From Caecitellus pseudoparvulus (taxonomy: Eukaryota > Bigyra: Bicosoecida), in assembly GCA_965644315.1 (NCBI GenBank), contig CBFFRQ010000042.1, forward strand, positions 248,001-312,000: a stretch of 64,000 bases of DNA, written 5' to 3'. Below are positions 50,513-60,314 of this stretch, piece by piece. The notes beneath the pieces are model-generated. The model ran no database searches. It saw nothing but the letters and a program-made list of their open reading frames with translations, and was not told the origin of the DNA. Position numbers and translations under genes: made by a program. Each line of letters opens with the position of its first letter. Within the stretch, counting starts at the first letter, position 1.

Positions 50513-53500
50513 TCAGTCCGAGTCAGAGTCCTGCCTCCACAGCTGCTGCCCCAACTCAGTGCCGTTGCCCGACCCGGCTGTCTCCCTGGCCGGCGCAGAG
50601 GTCACCGCTGCCCAGAAGCTCGCAGAAGCCGAGCCCAGGGAGGGCGTGGGGGGCCCTGCATCCCGCGAGGGGCTGGGGACGCGGGCAGGCCCCTGTGTGG
50701 ACCCCAGCAACGCGCGCTCCTGCGTGGCCAGGGCACTCTCCAGCAGGCGCAGCTCATCGGGCGAGATGACGCCGTGCAGGGCAGTGGAGGCAGCACCCAG
50801 GAGGCTGCCCCCCGTCAGCGCCCCCACGAAGTCCACACTGAAGGCAGCCTTGTCCCCGTGTGCGGGGGCTTCCGCCGGCGAGGCAGGAGCCTCGGGGTGG
50901 GTCTGCTGAGGGGCTGCGCTGGGGCGGGGCGGGGGGGGAGGCGGGCCCACCCCGCCGCCCCCTCGGGGCAGCAGGGGCGCCCGGACACCCAAGTCCCCCC
51001 CCGTGGCAGCCCGGGTTCGCCTGGTTCCCGGCGGCGGTGAGAAGGAGGAGGCTGCCAGGACGCCCGAGCCCCCCCCGTCAGGCCGCTGAGCTGCCGAGGC
51101 GGCCGCGAGGGTGCTGAGCACCTCGTTGTGGCGCTTCACAGCCAGGGGCTTGAAGCCGTGGATGCCGCCCCCTGCAGGCAGCCCCTCGCTCTCCATGGAG
51201 CTGACGCTGGGGCGGGCGGGGGGCAGCGGGCCACCAGGGGCCCCGGGGCGAGTAGCTGGCCCTGCTGCGGCGCCACCCTCCGTGACACTGGCGCTGCGCG
51301 CGGCGCGCTTGGCGGCTCGGTCCTCCTTCTTGGCGGCACGCACCATGGCACGGGCTTGCTCGTCCACGGCGCGCTGCTCCTGTGCCGCCACGTACAGCTC
51401 AATGGTGACGCCCACGACGATTTCGAAGATGACGGTGGCGCAAAGGAAGAAGTAGGCGACGTAGTACAGGGCGTACCACCGCGACCGGCCGTAGATGCCG
51501 GTGTAGATGTTGTCGTTGATGTTGTTCCCGACCGTCAGCTGCAGCAGCACCAGCAGCGTGGAGCCGAAGGTGCTGTAGTCCCACTCCCGAGGGCTGTCCA
51601 CTCCTGTGGCTTCCCCTGCCGTGGCGGGGATGTTCTGGAACATGGGGAAGCCCACAGTGGCGAAGGCGTACGTGATGCCGCAGTAGATGACGGTCATGCG
51701 GAACGTCACGATGATGACAGAGCCCAGGGAATCCAGGAAGTGCCGGAAACGCTTGAACACGGTGATGAAGCGCAGCATGCGCGCAGCACGCGCCACCTGC
51801 AGCACCTGCATGCTCGTGAAGGACACGCGCGTGCGGGCGGTGAGGCAGAACAGCAGGGTCCACTCGGACACAGCGGTCCACAGGACGAGCACGACGTCCA
51901 GCTTGTGCCAGTGCGAGGCGTGCCACCAGGCAGCCACGCCACCCCGGGAGCCCACCGCCCTCACGACGAGGTCCGCTACCGACACCACCATGAGCACGCA
52001 GGACAGGAGGGGGTACCAGGACTGCCCCCAGTTCACGCAGGCGGCCCCGTACCCACCCAGCAGGCAGTGTCTGTACCGAGACGTGGAGGCTTCGTCCCAC
52101 AGCGTGACGATGAGGCCGATGAGGATGGCCGTGCCCTGTGACACCACCATGCGGTAGGGCTTGAAGCGAGACAGGGTGGAGCAACAGGCGCCCTGGGTGC
52201 GGTACCACGCCCGACCGGCCATGCCCTCAGCCACAGCGCGGCGGAGGGCTCGGCGACGTGCTGCGGCGGTGCCCCCCAGCACGTCCCGTGAGCTGCCCAC
52301 TGGCGTGGCAGAGTGGGCAGTTGCAGGGCTGGCAGCGGCAAAGTGCACTGCCCTGGGCGTGGCGTCGCTGGGGTCGGCCCCGAGGGGCGTGGCCTCCTGC
52401 GACACAGCGCGCACCTCCTCCTCCTCTTCCTCCTCCTCGGAGTCTTCGTCCTCACTGTCTGCGCCGATGGAGGCGCTTGCCTGCACAGCCCCAAGCTTCA
52501 ATGCAGCAGGCAGGTGCAGCCACTCCAGGATGGTGATGTCCCCGTCGCCGTCCACATCCAGCGCCTTGAACACGGGGCGCGCCACAGCGGAGGTGTCGTA
52601 CAGCACCGACACGTATGGCAGGAATTCTCGCAGCAGATCGTAGTTCATCTCCCCGTCCCCGTCTCCCTGCATGATGACCTGGTACGCCAGCACCAGGGGC
52701 GGGTAAGATTTCAGGCGCTTGGCAGCAGCCTGGCTGCGGTGCACCTCTTGGTAGTAGTCGTACACGACTGACAGGAAGAGCGGCAAGACGAACCAGAACA
52801 GCACGTACACGGCAGAGATGTAGAACACCAGGGCGATGATGGGGCGGGATGGCATGGCTTGGTACAAGATGTCAGGGTAGTTCTCACTGCTCTTGACGAT
52901 GAACATGGCCAGTGCGCCGTTCCCGAACGTGTTGAAGTTGTCCCATGCACGCGTGTACTCCGGCACCAGCGCGTCCGAGAAGAGTTGCTGCCCCAGCACT
53001 GCGTAGAAGCCTAGCACGACGCACAACAGGGCAGTGATGTCGAAGATGCGGGGAATGGTGCGCAAGACACTCGCCAGCATGCGTCGGTGTGCCGACTTCT
53101 TGGCGATGAACAGCATGGGGCGAAGGGGGGAGGCAAAGCGGAACACGTGCCGCAGGGCGAGGGGGTAGAACAGGACCCAGTCCACTGCTGCTGCCAGCGC
53201 TGCAACGGCGAACGCCCCTTCCCACTTCTTGTCAAGGTACATGCTGGGTCCACGCAGGCGGAGGCGCACGCCCTGGTCCAGGCAGTACACGCCAATGCAG
53301 GCCAACTCCACGAGGCCAGGGCCCCAGGAAAAAGCAGGGGAGCCTGCTGTGCCGGGGACATGCTCCCAAAACATCAGCATGCAGTGCACGATGGCCACCA
53401 GCTGCACGAACACGCGGTACAGCCGGCTCTGCAGCAAGTTAATGCCAAGCGACGGGTCGTCGCACGAGATGCAACGGCGCAGGGTGCGCCCCGCCCTGCG

Positions 53501-54282
53501 GCGACAGGGGCGGGGACAGCGCCCTGACGAGTGCACGTTGGCTTGTTCGCCTTGGTTCACCTGCCCCGGCAGCATCTCGTCGCCACAGCACAGGCATGCG
53601 CAGCAGTGCACCGCCGAACACGCACCAATGGCGCAGCGCACTCCGAACGTCGCTGCACACGCGCCCGCGTCACAGCACATGCCACCCAAACCACAGCACT
53701 CCCGCGGCGATGCTGTCGTGGATGCTCCCAATCCTAGGTGGCCGACACTGCCATTTGTGGAGGTAGACCGTGAATACGGCACGGCTGACCGGCGCCTCGA
53801 GCCATGGCGCTGCAAAGACGGGGACGGCGTGTGTGTCGTGCCAGGCGTGGACAGGGTCTCTCGGTCTTCTTCTTGGTACTTGGACACCATGCTCGCGATG
53901 CGTTGGTAGTCAGGCTGACGCGCCTCGATGGCATCTGCGCGGGGGGGAGTGGCGAGGGGTGCCACGCAAGCGGTGTGCTGTTGTTGCTGCTGTTGCTGCT
54001 GCTGCCATGCCTGGCAAGCTACGCACCCCGTACAAGGACAGCTGCGACGCGGAAGCGACTGTCCAGCGTCATGGAGGCAGGGCTTACAGGGCTTGACGCC
54101 GTCTCTGGCCGCGCAGGCAGCCCGCTCGCACCAGCCACCCTGCTCCTGGGCTGCTGCACTGCAGGTGAGCTGGAAACGCCCAGCGCGCCCAGCATGTTGC
54201 TGTTGAAGAGAGGTACAGACTTTCGAGATTTTTGACGCTGCACTGGCGCTCTGGGCGCAGGCTTCCCCAGAGCCTCCTCCAT
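50513..54282 (-). CDS. Two-domain voltage-gated-type cation channel (two-pore channel-like) with EF-hand linker
   Basis: Exons 54027-54282 and 50513-53934 (92-nt intron, GTGCGT donor) give 1225 residues. A cysteine-rich N-terminal stretch (about 160-215, ECCGLGGMCCDAGACAA and CCACLCCGDE) precedes domain I (about 250-490), with S5-pore-S6 including FIVKSSENYPDILYQAM. The linker holds an EF-hand, KALDVDGDGDITILEWL (about 540-556), and a polyglutamate run. Domain II (about 680-935) has an Arg-rich S4 (VARAARMLRFITVFKRF) and pore LLQLTVGNNINDNIYTG. The pore positions recall TPC filters (TTANNPD, VVNNW). Plant TPC1 likewise has EF-hands between two six-helix domains. Likely a vacuolar or plasma-membrane Na/Ca channel. 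The C-terminal 290 residues are disordered. Two TPC subunits normally dimerise to form one pore. Confidence 0.85.
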
Positions 54283-54723
54283 CCTGGCTTGACTTTGCTG
54301 CGTGGATTCTCTGCGAAGCGCTCGGCGAACCCGCACGTGTTGCTGCGAGGGCGCTGGCAGCCCTGGTGCACGGCCTCAGGGCTGGCGGAGGCCCGCGCAC
54401 ACTTGCACGGGCTGCCAAAGTCGTCAGTGCGGGCGGCCCAATGCGCTCTAGACGAGGCACTTGTGTTGAAGTGGCAGTGCGTCATGAATGCCAACGGGCT
54501 GGGCACCTGACCCTTCGCCTCTGCCCCGCTGCAGCGCTGCGCAAGGACCAACCTTGTGCCCAGGCGACCAGCAGCGCAGCGGACGCGGACAGCCACGTTG
54601 ACCAGGAGTTTGTACTGGCTCCCCAAACGCCCTTCGCGACTGGTTCGAGTGGGCCTGGCACTGAGTGACTGCCCTGCCAAGGCAGCTGCAGCAGGAGTAG
54701 CAGCGGAAATTGGTTGCGCTGCC
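54283..54723. other. Divergent intergenic region
   Basis: These 441 bases lie between the channel start (minus) and the RP9-like start (plus). A long minus open frame crosses it, but its composition and overlap with RP9-like coding sequence argue that it is a shadow. No RNA gene or repeat is visible. Confidence 0.4.
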
Positions 54724-55599
54724 ATGGCATCAAATCCCACTGCGTCGGCGATTCCCAGGGCGCTGACCGCCGACGAACTCCTGCTCCGCATGCAGAAGTC
54801 AAGGCCTGGTGTGGAGACACCGGGGGCTTCCAGTGCACCCACATCCGCACCTGCAGACGCCGACACCAAGCCAGCTGCATCTCTGCCTCTAGCAAGGCTA
54901 GAGCGAGAAGCCCGCCTGTCCCGCCGGCAGCCATTGACGGCAGCAGAGCAGCGGGAGCGATTCCCCATCCTGAAACATGCCCCCGTGGATGGTGCGGCAG
55001 GGTCGGCTGCCATCGGCGTGAAGCCTCTGGGCGTGGCGCTGCGCAATGTCAAGTGCTCCAAGTGCGGGCGCTGGGGCCACCAGCGAGGGGACCGGGAGTG
55101 CCCCGAGCTGCACGTCATCAGTGCCCGGGACGCGGAGCGCCTGCACCGGGAGGACCCCATGTCGTACATGCCCGCTGATGAAGCATGGCGGCGGCGCCAG
55201 CCCCGCCCCACTGCCGCGGACGCTGCCGTTGACGCAGCCAAGGATGCTGCCATCTGCACTGCTCACGGCCTGCAGCCCATGGAAAGGGGGTCCTCCATCA
55301 CAGACACACACGGGTACGTGCCCGAGGCGGACCCTGCCTTCCAGGCTGCCCAGGTGGTGGCAGCAGCGGCCCGTCACAGCTCCAAGCGCCGGCGCTCTGG
55401 CAGTGACCGACACAGGCGGAGGTCCAAGGCCCCCCGCGGGCGTCACGAAGACAAGGAGGAGGCACAGGTGGACACCTTGCTGGCCGACCTGGACCCTGCC
55501 GCCAGACGCCGCCTGCTCGCGTCCATCCTGCGTGCGGAGGGGGACGAGGTGGGGGCGGCGGAGGCGGCCGCTGAGGCCGCCCGCTTGGCTCTCCGCTGA
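54724..55599 (+). CDS. RP9: RP9-like zinc-knuckle protein (pre-mRNA processing)
   Basis: A single exon of 291 residues starting MASNPTASAIPRALTADEL. A CCHC zinc knuckle at about 109-124, VKCSKCGRWGHQRGDREC, has the C-x2-C-x4-H-x6-C spacing of human RP9 (CWRCKRYGHRTGDKEC). The flanks also match: upstream FPILKHAPVDG (human REFLAHAPTKG), downstream LHREDPMSYM (human VAHEDPM). The C-terminal third is a basic, RS-like region (HSSKRRRSGSDRHRRRS) with nuclear localisation character and a terminal helix. RP9/PAP-1 is a Pim-1 kinase partner and splicing-associated nuclear protein. SREK1IP1 has a similar knuckle and is the main alternative. The stop is 28 nt from the convergent NUDT22-like stop. Confidence 0.7.
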   Translation: MASNPTASAIPRALTADELLLRMQKSRPGVETPGASSAPTSAPADADTKPAASLPLARLEREARLSRRQPLTAAEQRERFPILKHAPVDGAAGSAAIGVKPLGVALRNVKCSKCGRWGHQRGDRECPELHVISARDAERLHREDPMSYMPADEAWRRRQPRPTAADAAVDAAKDAAICTAHGLQPMERGSSITDTHGYVPEADPAFQAAQVVAAAARHSSKRRRSGSDRHRRRSKAPRGRHEDKEEAQVDTLLADLDPAARRRLLASILRAEGDEVGAAEAAAEAARLALR

Positions 55600-55627
55600 C
55601 ACCCGCCCACAGCATGCAGGAGTGCAT

Positions 55628-57030
55628 TCACAAGAAGCCTGCCGTGGAGCGGCGGCGGGCGGCCAGCTTCTGCTTGTGCATGCGCCACAGCTCCAGAGCA
55701 GCCTTGGTGCAGGGGCAGATGTCGTCGGAGTTCACGTCGCTGGTCTTGTCCTCGTCCTCTGACGGCGCTGGAGCGGCCGTGGCAGGCGCTGCGTCACCGC
55801 CCTCGCTCTGCATGGCGCGGCAGCCCGACACGTTTACGCCCGGCTCGGTGGTGTTCACAGACAGCAGCTGGGTGGCGGGGGCCAGGATGAGGGCGGAGGA
55901 CTGCTGGTCCTTGCTGCCGAGCGCGTAGCGAGCCTGCAGGTCTCCCAGCGTGCCGGAGTACTTGGCGTAGAAGACCGCGGAGAGCATGCCGGGCGTCTTG
56001 ACGCCCCGCACGACGCCCAGGAACGTCTGCCCCCGCACCTTCTCGCTCTCCAAGTTCAACTCGTCTGCCACCTCAGACAGGGCCGAGTCGAAGAGCTGCG
56101 CGACGACTTCCCCGCCGACACTGGCGGGGTCAAAGGCAGCTGCACGCCCGGGCCGCCTGGCCTTGGCTGGAGCGCCCACCACCACCACGGCGTTGAGGGG
56201 GATGCCCACTGCCGATGGCTCAGGCGTGCCGACTGGCGTGTCCACGGCGCCAGGGGCGTGCTTGGCGTGCCCTGGCCGCAGCAGGAGAGGCACAAATCCA
56301 TCCGTGGACTCCAGCACCACCGTGCACTCCAGCGGGTCTGCGAGGAACTTGTGGGCCGAGCCAGCTGCCTTGCCCTTGGCCTCCAGCTCAGGCGCTGTGG
56401 CTGCCAGGTTCGTCGTGCGGTACGCCTTGACGTCGGTCAGCCCAATGTCTAGACGGGCACTGCCGTCCTTCGACACGGCACCTCCTGAGAACCGGAACTT
56501 TGACCCTGCACGGCGGTCCGGCGGTTGTTGTGGTGTGGGTGGCAGCAGAGGACCAGCGCTGACGTGCGCGCACGCCTCGCACAGAGGGGGCGACATCACT
56601 AGACTGGGGCAAGGAATGCATGCCCCATAAGGCACATAGGGAAGAAGGCACGCCGCATGCCAAGCGCGCATCACAGCCCGGGCAGAGGGTCAGCGTCAGC
56701 CGCCGCACAGCGACCAGGCCACGTACAACGGAACTGCAGCACAACTACTCACCGTTGTACAGGCGTGGGTTGGCACGCTTGGCAGCCTTCCATGCCTCGT
56801 CAATGCCGGCTTCTGTCGTCTCGTCGGCCATGTGCCGGCCGAACTTGGTGGCGTCGAAGGCAACCTGGGCCACGTCGGCAAGTCCGTGTGCACGCGGAGC
56901 CGGTGCCCACGCCGCCGCTTTGGGCCACACGCACCGTCATGGCATCTGCCTTCACGCCAACGCTGGCATCCACAAGGATCTTGAACTCAGCAACCTCTGA
57001 GATTGTGCCGCTGCCGCCTAGAGCTGCCAT
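55628..57030 (-). CDS. NUDT22: NUDT22-like Nudix-fold protein
   Basis: Exons 56935-57030, 56753-56864 and 55628-56505 (introns 70 and 247 nt) give 361 residues. Matches to NUDT22 run along the chain: VKADAMTVAFDATKFGRH (human LPQEQIQAELSPAHDRR), GIDEAWKAAKRANPRLYNGS into KFRFSGG (human [24 protein letters not shown]), LTDVKAYRTTN, FLADPLECTVVL, GAVDTPVGTPEP (human GLVDVPGGHPEP), QLFDSALSEVADELNLESEK and LGVVRGVKTPGMLSAVFY. Human NUDT22 is a Mg-dependent UDP-glucose/UDP-galactose pyrophosphatase with a non-standard Nudix box; here the glutamates in SALSEVADELN stand in that position. The acidic C-terminal tail is unique. Its neighbour on the other strand is an array of three Nudix-like genes. 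Confidence 0.85.
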
Positions 57031-57777
57031 GACGTCCAGTCCAGTGTGCCTAGGTGTGCTCCGCCGTCACCAACGCCCGGCGCAGTGCTGACTGCTGTTC
57101 TCCACCTTCAAAAGCACGAAGCAGCACGGCTGGAAGCTGCACATGACGAGCAGGTGCACGCTGGTTGAAGTGGCTGTCGGCATCGAATTGGGTAGTCTTC
57201 AGATCTGGGCGGTAGATAGGGCAGTCGGCGCCGCTTCGGCCGGCCTGTGCAGTCAGCTCCTCAAACGCGACGAGCAACCTTGCCTCGCGTGCGAGCCTTC
57301 CACGCAGCGGACAGCTCGCTGAAATGCGAGCTTCTGTGGGAGAGCGATGCCACATATTTAACAGGGGAGGTTGCAGGAAGAACCTTCGCAAGAGGGATCA
57401 ATGAGCGCGGCTGTGGTTGCAGGGCTGCCCATGGCAGCGCTGTCGTGGTCCTCTCATTGCGGAAGTTGCTGGAGATGTCCACAAGTTCCCCGCGCAGATA
57501 AATTATTTAAATCAGGGGCTGTGTCCGGCCATGTCGCCCAGCAGCACAGCTGAATACACAAGGTGAGACCCTTCTCAAGTGCCTTGGCCTCCTACAAGAG
57601 GCCTCAGCACGCCGCCGCGAAGGACCACTTGTGCACCTCCACCACGCCGAGTCTGCTTCCCCTTCTGTTGCTCGCCGCTTGGCAGAGAGGCTCACAGTCG
57701 GAGACGCCACCTTACCGTGACATTGCTGTGGTAGACAGCGCCTCAACTGCCCATGGGTGCACGCACAAAGGTCTAGA
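57031..57777. other. Divergent intergenic region with one possible small gene
   Basis: A 747-base stretch between NUDT22-like (minus) and the first Nudix-array gene (plus). It contains a possible 101-residue minus-strand protein, listed separately. Apart from that I see no repeat or RNA gene. Confidence 0.35.
57050..57355 (-). CDS. Possible small hypothetical protein, 101 aa
   Basis: An ATG at 57355 opens a 101-codon frame (MWHRSPTEARIS) ending at 57050. The segment REARLLVAFEELTAQAGRSG through CPIYRPDLKTTQFDAD to LLRAFEGGEQQSALRRALV has balanced, protein-like composition with a possible C-terminal helix. It sits 19 nt upstream of the NUDT22-like start codon on the same strand, which leaves little room for that gene's promoter. 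It could be an upstream exon, a separate micro-gene or chance. No family is recognised. Confidence 0.25.
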   Translation of the reverse strand: MWHRSPTEARISASCPLRGRLAREARLLVAFEELTAQAGRSGADCPIYRPDLKTTQFDADSHFNQRAPARHVQLPAVLLRAFEGGEQQSALRRALVTAEHT

Positions 57778-58728
57778 ATGGCGGCTGGTGCTGGTGCTGG
57801 TGTTGATGCTGTGAGGAGGCAGCCGCTGCCAATCCGCATTGACGTCGCCAACCCAGCGTCCGAGGATGACCAGGTGCTGCTCAACGTGTACTTGTCAAAA
57901 AAGGGCAAGCGCCCCGCATTTTCATTCAGCCAGATCCTTCCTGGGGGCTTCCCTGCGGCCAGCGTTCAAGCCCAGCTGGACTTTGAAGCACAGGCAGCTG
58001 CCTGGCTCCGATCGGAAGAGGCGGAGGAGAAGTGGCGAGCCTTGCCGCAAAGCAACGGGAGTGAACCTCTGAAAGACCGTGAAGTTGTCTGCCGCAGTGC
58101 ACTGTTGCAGCGTGTCCCGAACGGCTTCCTTGCGGCGGTGGGGAGTGCCGAGAGTCTGAACCACGTCATCTCCGCCGCCCCAGTGACACCAGAAGGCGAT
58201 GGTGGCTATGCTGTGGCTGCGCCACTTGCAGAGCTTTACATGTGGGCTAGTTCACGGAAAAAGAATCAGGCAGCAGCATGGGGTCATCTGGTGCGCGCTG
58301 TCGAGGCGCTCGGAGAAGGTGTGCCTGCTGCTTGGAGCCGGGTGCTTGCCGGCGAATGTCCTGCGAAACCACATGGCATGTTGAAGGCTCTATTGGAGTC
58401 CCCCACCCTTGTGGCAGCCCGGAAAGCAGGTGAATGTGTCCTTGTGGTTGGTCAGGTGTGTAAAGGAAAGGAGGTGAAAGTGGAGTTGCCTGGCGGCAAG
58501 CGGAACGCCGGCGAGACCACATTGGAGGGCGCGCTCCGGGAGTTTACGGAGGAGTCTGGCTGCTCAAATGGCGACATTGAGGTGGTTGGGCCCCCTGTTC
58601 AGTTTGAAGGCACGTTTTCTGGCTCCGCACTGGTCATGGCCTCGCCAGCAGCGAGCCTGCTCGACGCAGCGCGGCAGGGCGAAGGCTCACTTGCGATGCC
58701 AGCTGAGGCAGACCCTTCAGGCCAATGA
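57778..58728 (+). CDS. Nudix-array copy 1: protein with intact Nudix box
   Basis: A single exon of 316 residues from the ATG at 57778. About 230 N-terminal residues (LLNVYLSKKGKRPAFSFSQ, NGFLAAVGSAESLNHV, LAELYMWASSRKKNQAA) precede the Nudix segment VELPGGKRNAGETTLEGALR continuing EFTEESGC at about 237-261. The pattern G-x5-E-x7-REUxEExGU is completely satisfied, so metal binding and pyrophosphohydrolase activity are expected. The Nudix fold sits near the C-terminus and the large N-terminal domain has no recognisable family. Substrate is unknown. The next two plus-strand genes repeat the whole layout, including the strand before the box (ECVLVVGQVCKGKEVKVELP), which identifies a tandem duplication. 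Confidence 0.85.
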   Translation: MAAGAGAGVDAVRRQPLPIRIDVANPASEDDQVLLNVYLSKKGKRPAFSFSQILPGGFPAASVQAQLDFEAQAAAWLRSEEAEEKWRALPQSNGSEPLKDREVVCRSALLQRVPNGFLAAVGSAESLNHVISAAPVTPEGDGGYAVAAPLAELYMWASSRKKNQAAAWGHLVRAVEALGEGVPAAWSRVLAGECPAKPHGMLKALLESPTLVAARKAGECVLVVGQVCKGKEVKVELPGGKRNAGETTLEGALREFTEESGCSNGDIEVVGPPVQFEGTFSGSALVMASPAASLLDAARQGEGSLAMPAEADPSGQ

Positions 58729-59027
58729 CGGAAGCCTTGGTCTGTGCTGAGACCCGTGATGGCGCGATTGGCAGCGAAGCTGAAGTGCCGTGCCCTCCCT
58801 GAAGGGATCCTGGGCTCGGCAATGCACAAGGTTTTCTACAACCTACTCCACATAATTTCCCCCCACCAGCCTTGCACGACCAACGTTATCACCCTACATC
58901 AATCTCTTTCGCTCAATCCGCCACTGTGGGTGAAACCGCCCTTGCGGGCCCAGCTGCTGCTTGTCGCATGTGCTCGTCGAAAGCTCCACTGGCGCACTCC
59001 CGCACCACGCAGGCAACATCGCACAGC

Positions 59028-60038
59028 ATGGCTTATCGAAGCTGGTCTGATGAAGAAGAAGATGTCGAGGAGGAGCCTGCTTACTCACTGAAGCTGAAGC
59101 TCAGGGATGACGGCAAGATTGGCATGAGCGGCGTCGCTAAGATGCCGCTGAGCAGCACTCAGCCAGGTGTCAAAGAGTTCACCGGCAGCGCTTTCCTCTC
59201 ACTCAGTGGTGCGCCCCCCACGCTAGACTCACCAGACAGTTATTTACAGCTGGAAAGGCGGGCTGCTAAGGAGATTCTCGACTCACCGGACTTCATTTGC
59301 AGGGTGTGGCGGCAGCGTGGCCAGCATGCTCACGGCTTCTTGGATTCTCTCAGGGCGGGAGCTGTGCCAATTCAGCTTGGTCGAAGCTTCCTGCTACATA
59401 ATCCTAACGGGTTCATGCTGATCTCCTGTTCGGCGGAGGGCGTGGCGCGCCTGCGGGCCCGCGCCACTCTGCCTCCAAAGGAGACAGACGACGAACTGCA
59501 AGAGTTTGGAGCAGCCGTGGGCGTCAAGGAGCTCCAAGCATGGATTGCCGAACCAGATAGCTCTGAAGCCAGTGCCGCCGTTGCGGACAGCCTGCAAGTC
59601 CTGTTGCCGGGGCAGGAGGAGTGTGACAAGCTGGAGGCGAAGTTGAAGAGCAGCGCGTACTTGTCACTGAACTCTGCATGCTCAGGTGTTGATCCAGCTT
59701 GCCTCGACAGCTGTGTAGGGGACTTTCTCGTCGTCCTGTGCGGTCTGAGTTACGGCACGGATCTTGACATCAACTTCCCCGGTGGGCGTCGATTGCCGGC
59801 TGAGGAATCCCTCAGCTGTGCGCTTCGCCGCCTGAGCTCAGAGGTTCGCATTCCTGCATCATCAATCCGACTCGCTTTGCATTACGGCAAGCTTCGCTCG
59901 CATGCTGGAGATGGGAGAGCTGAAGGTAGTGCCTTCTTCTACGCGGTCGAGGCGGAGGATGCTGACTCGTTTGAGGGCGAATACGCGGATGCACCTGGAG
60001 GAGGCGGGATTGCCGCTGCCGCTTTTGGTCAAGGCTGA
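59028..60038 (+). CDS. Nudix-array copy 2: degenerate Nudix-like protein
   Basis: A single exon of 336 residues from MAYRSWSDEEEDVEEEP. Its layout matches copy 1: an N-terminal region with YSLKLKLRDDGKIGMSG, then NPNGFMLISCSAEGVARLR (compare NGFLAAVGSAESL), VKELQAWIAEPD, GDFLVVLCGLSYGTDLDINF (compare ECVLVVGQVCKGKEVKVEL), then PGGRRLPAEESLSCALRRL. The first Nudix glycine and glutamate remain, but the catalytic REUxEE reads RRLSSE, so two of the three helix glutamates are lost. Classical Nudix hydrolysis is therefore unlikely; ligand binding or regulation of copy 1 is a reasonable inference. The acidic N-terminus is unique to this copy. Confidence 0.8.
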   Translation: MAYRSWSDEEEDVEEEPAYSLKLKLRDDGKIGMSGVAKMPLSSTQPGVKEFTGSAFLSLSGAPPTLDSPDSYLQLERRAAKEILDSPDFICRVWRQRGQHAHGFLDSLRAGAVPIQLGRSFLLHNPNGFMLISCSAEGVARLRARATLPPKETDDELQEFGAAVGVKELQAWIAEPDSSEASAAVADSLQVLLPGQEECDKLEAKLKSSAYLSLNSACSGVDPACLDSCVGDFLVVLCGLSYGTDLDINFPGGRRLPAEESLSCALRRLSSEVRIPASSIRLALHYGKLRSHAGDGRAEGSAFFYAVEAEDADSFEGEYADAPGGGGIAAAAFGQG

Positions 60039-60314
60039 TAATGCCAGCAATGCACTCGGAGAGCTTTCACCGGTGCTATATGCACAGAGGGGCTGCACAG
60101 GGGGGGGGGTCAGCAACCAGCTGCTTGCCATTTCGTGAGTTGCACAAATCCACGCCACGTAGAACCCCACCAACACCTCCACCACAGCTTTCAAGATCGG
60201 ACAGTCCCAGAAACTCATTCCTTTGACCTGCTTGCCCGTCTGGCAGGATTCCTCTCTTGATTCGCTTTGCTCAAGTAGTTGTTGCAGCCCAGGCAAAGCA
60301 CTTGCGATAACAAC

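Noticed and set aside
53964-54460. Continuous minus frame with polyglutamine as the channel N-terminus
   Set aside because: It begins with GTG and lacks structure; splicing 54027 to 53934 gives an ATG start and a sensible protein.
54084-55259. 391-codon minus frame over the RP9-like gene and its promoter
   Set aside because: It overlaps the zinc knuckle of the RP9-like gene antisense, and exon 1 of the channel gene is in another frame.
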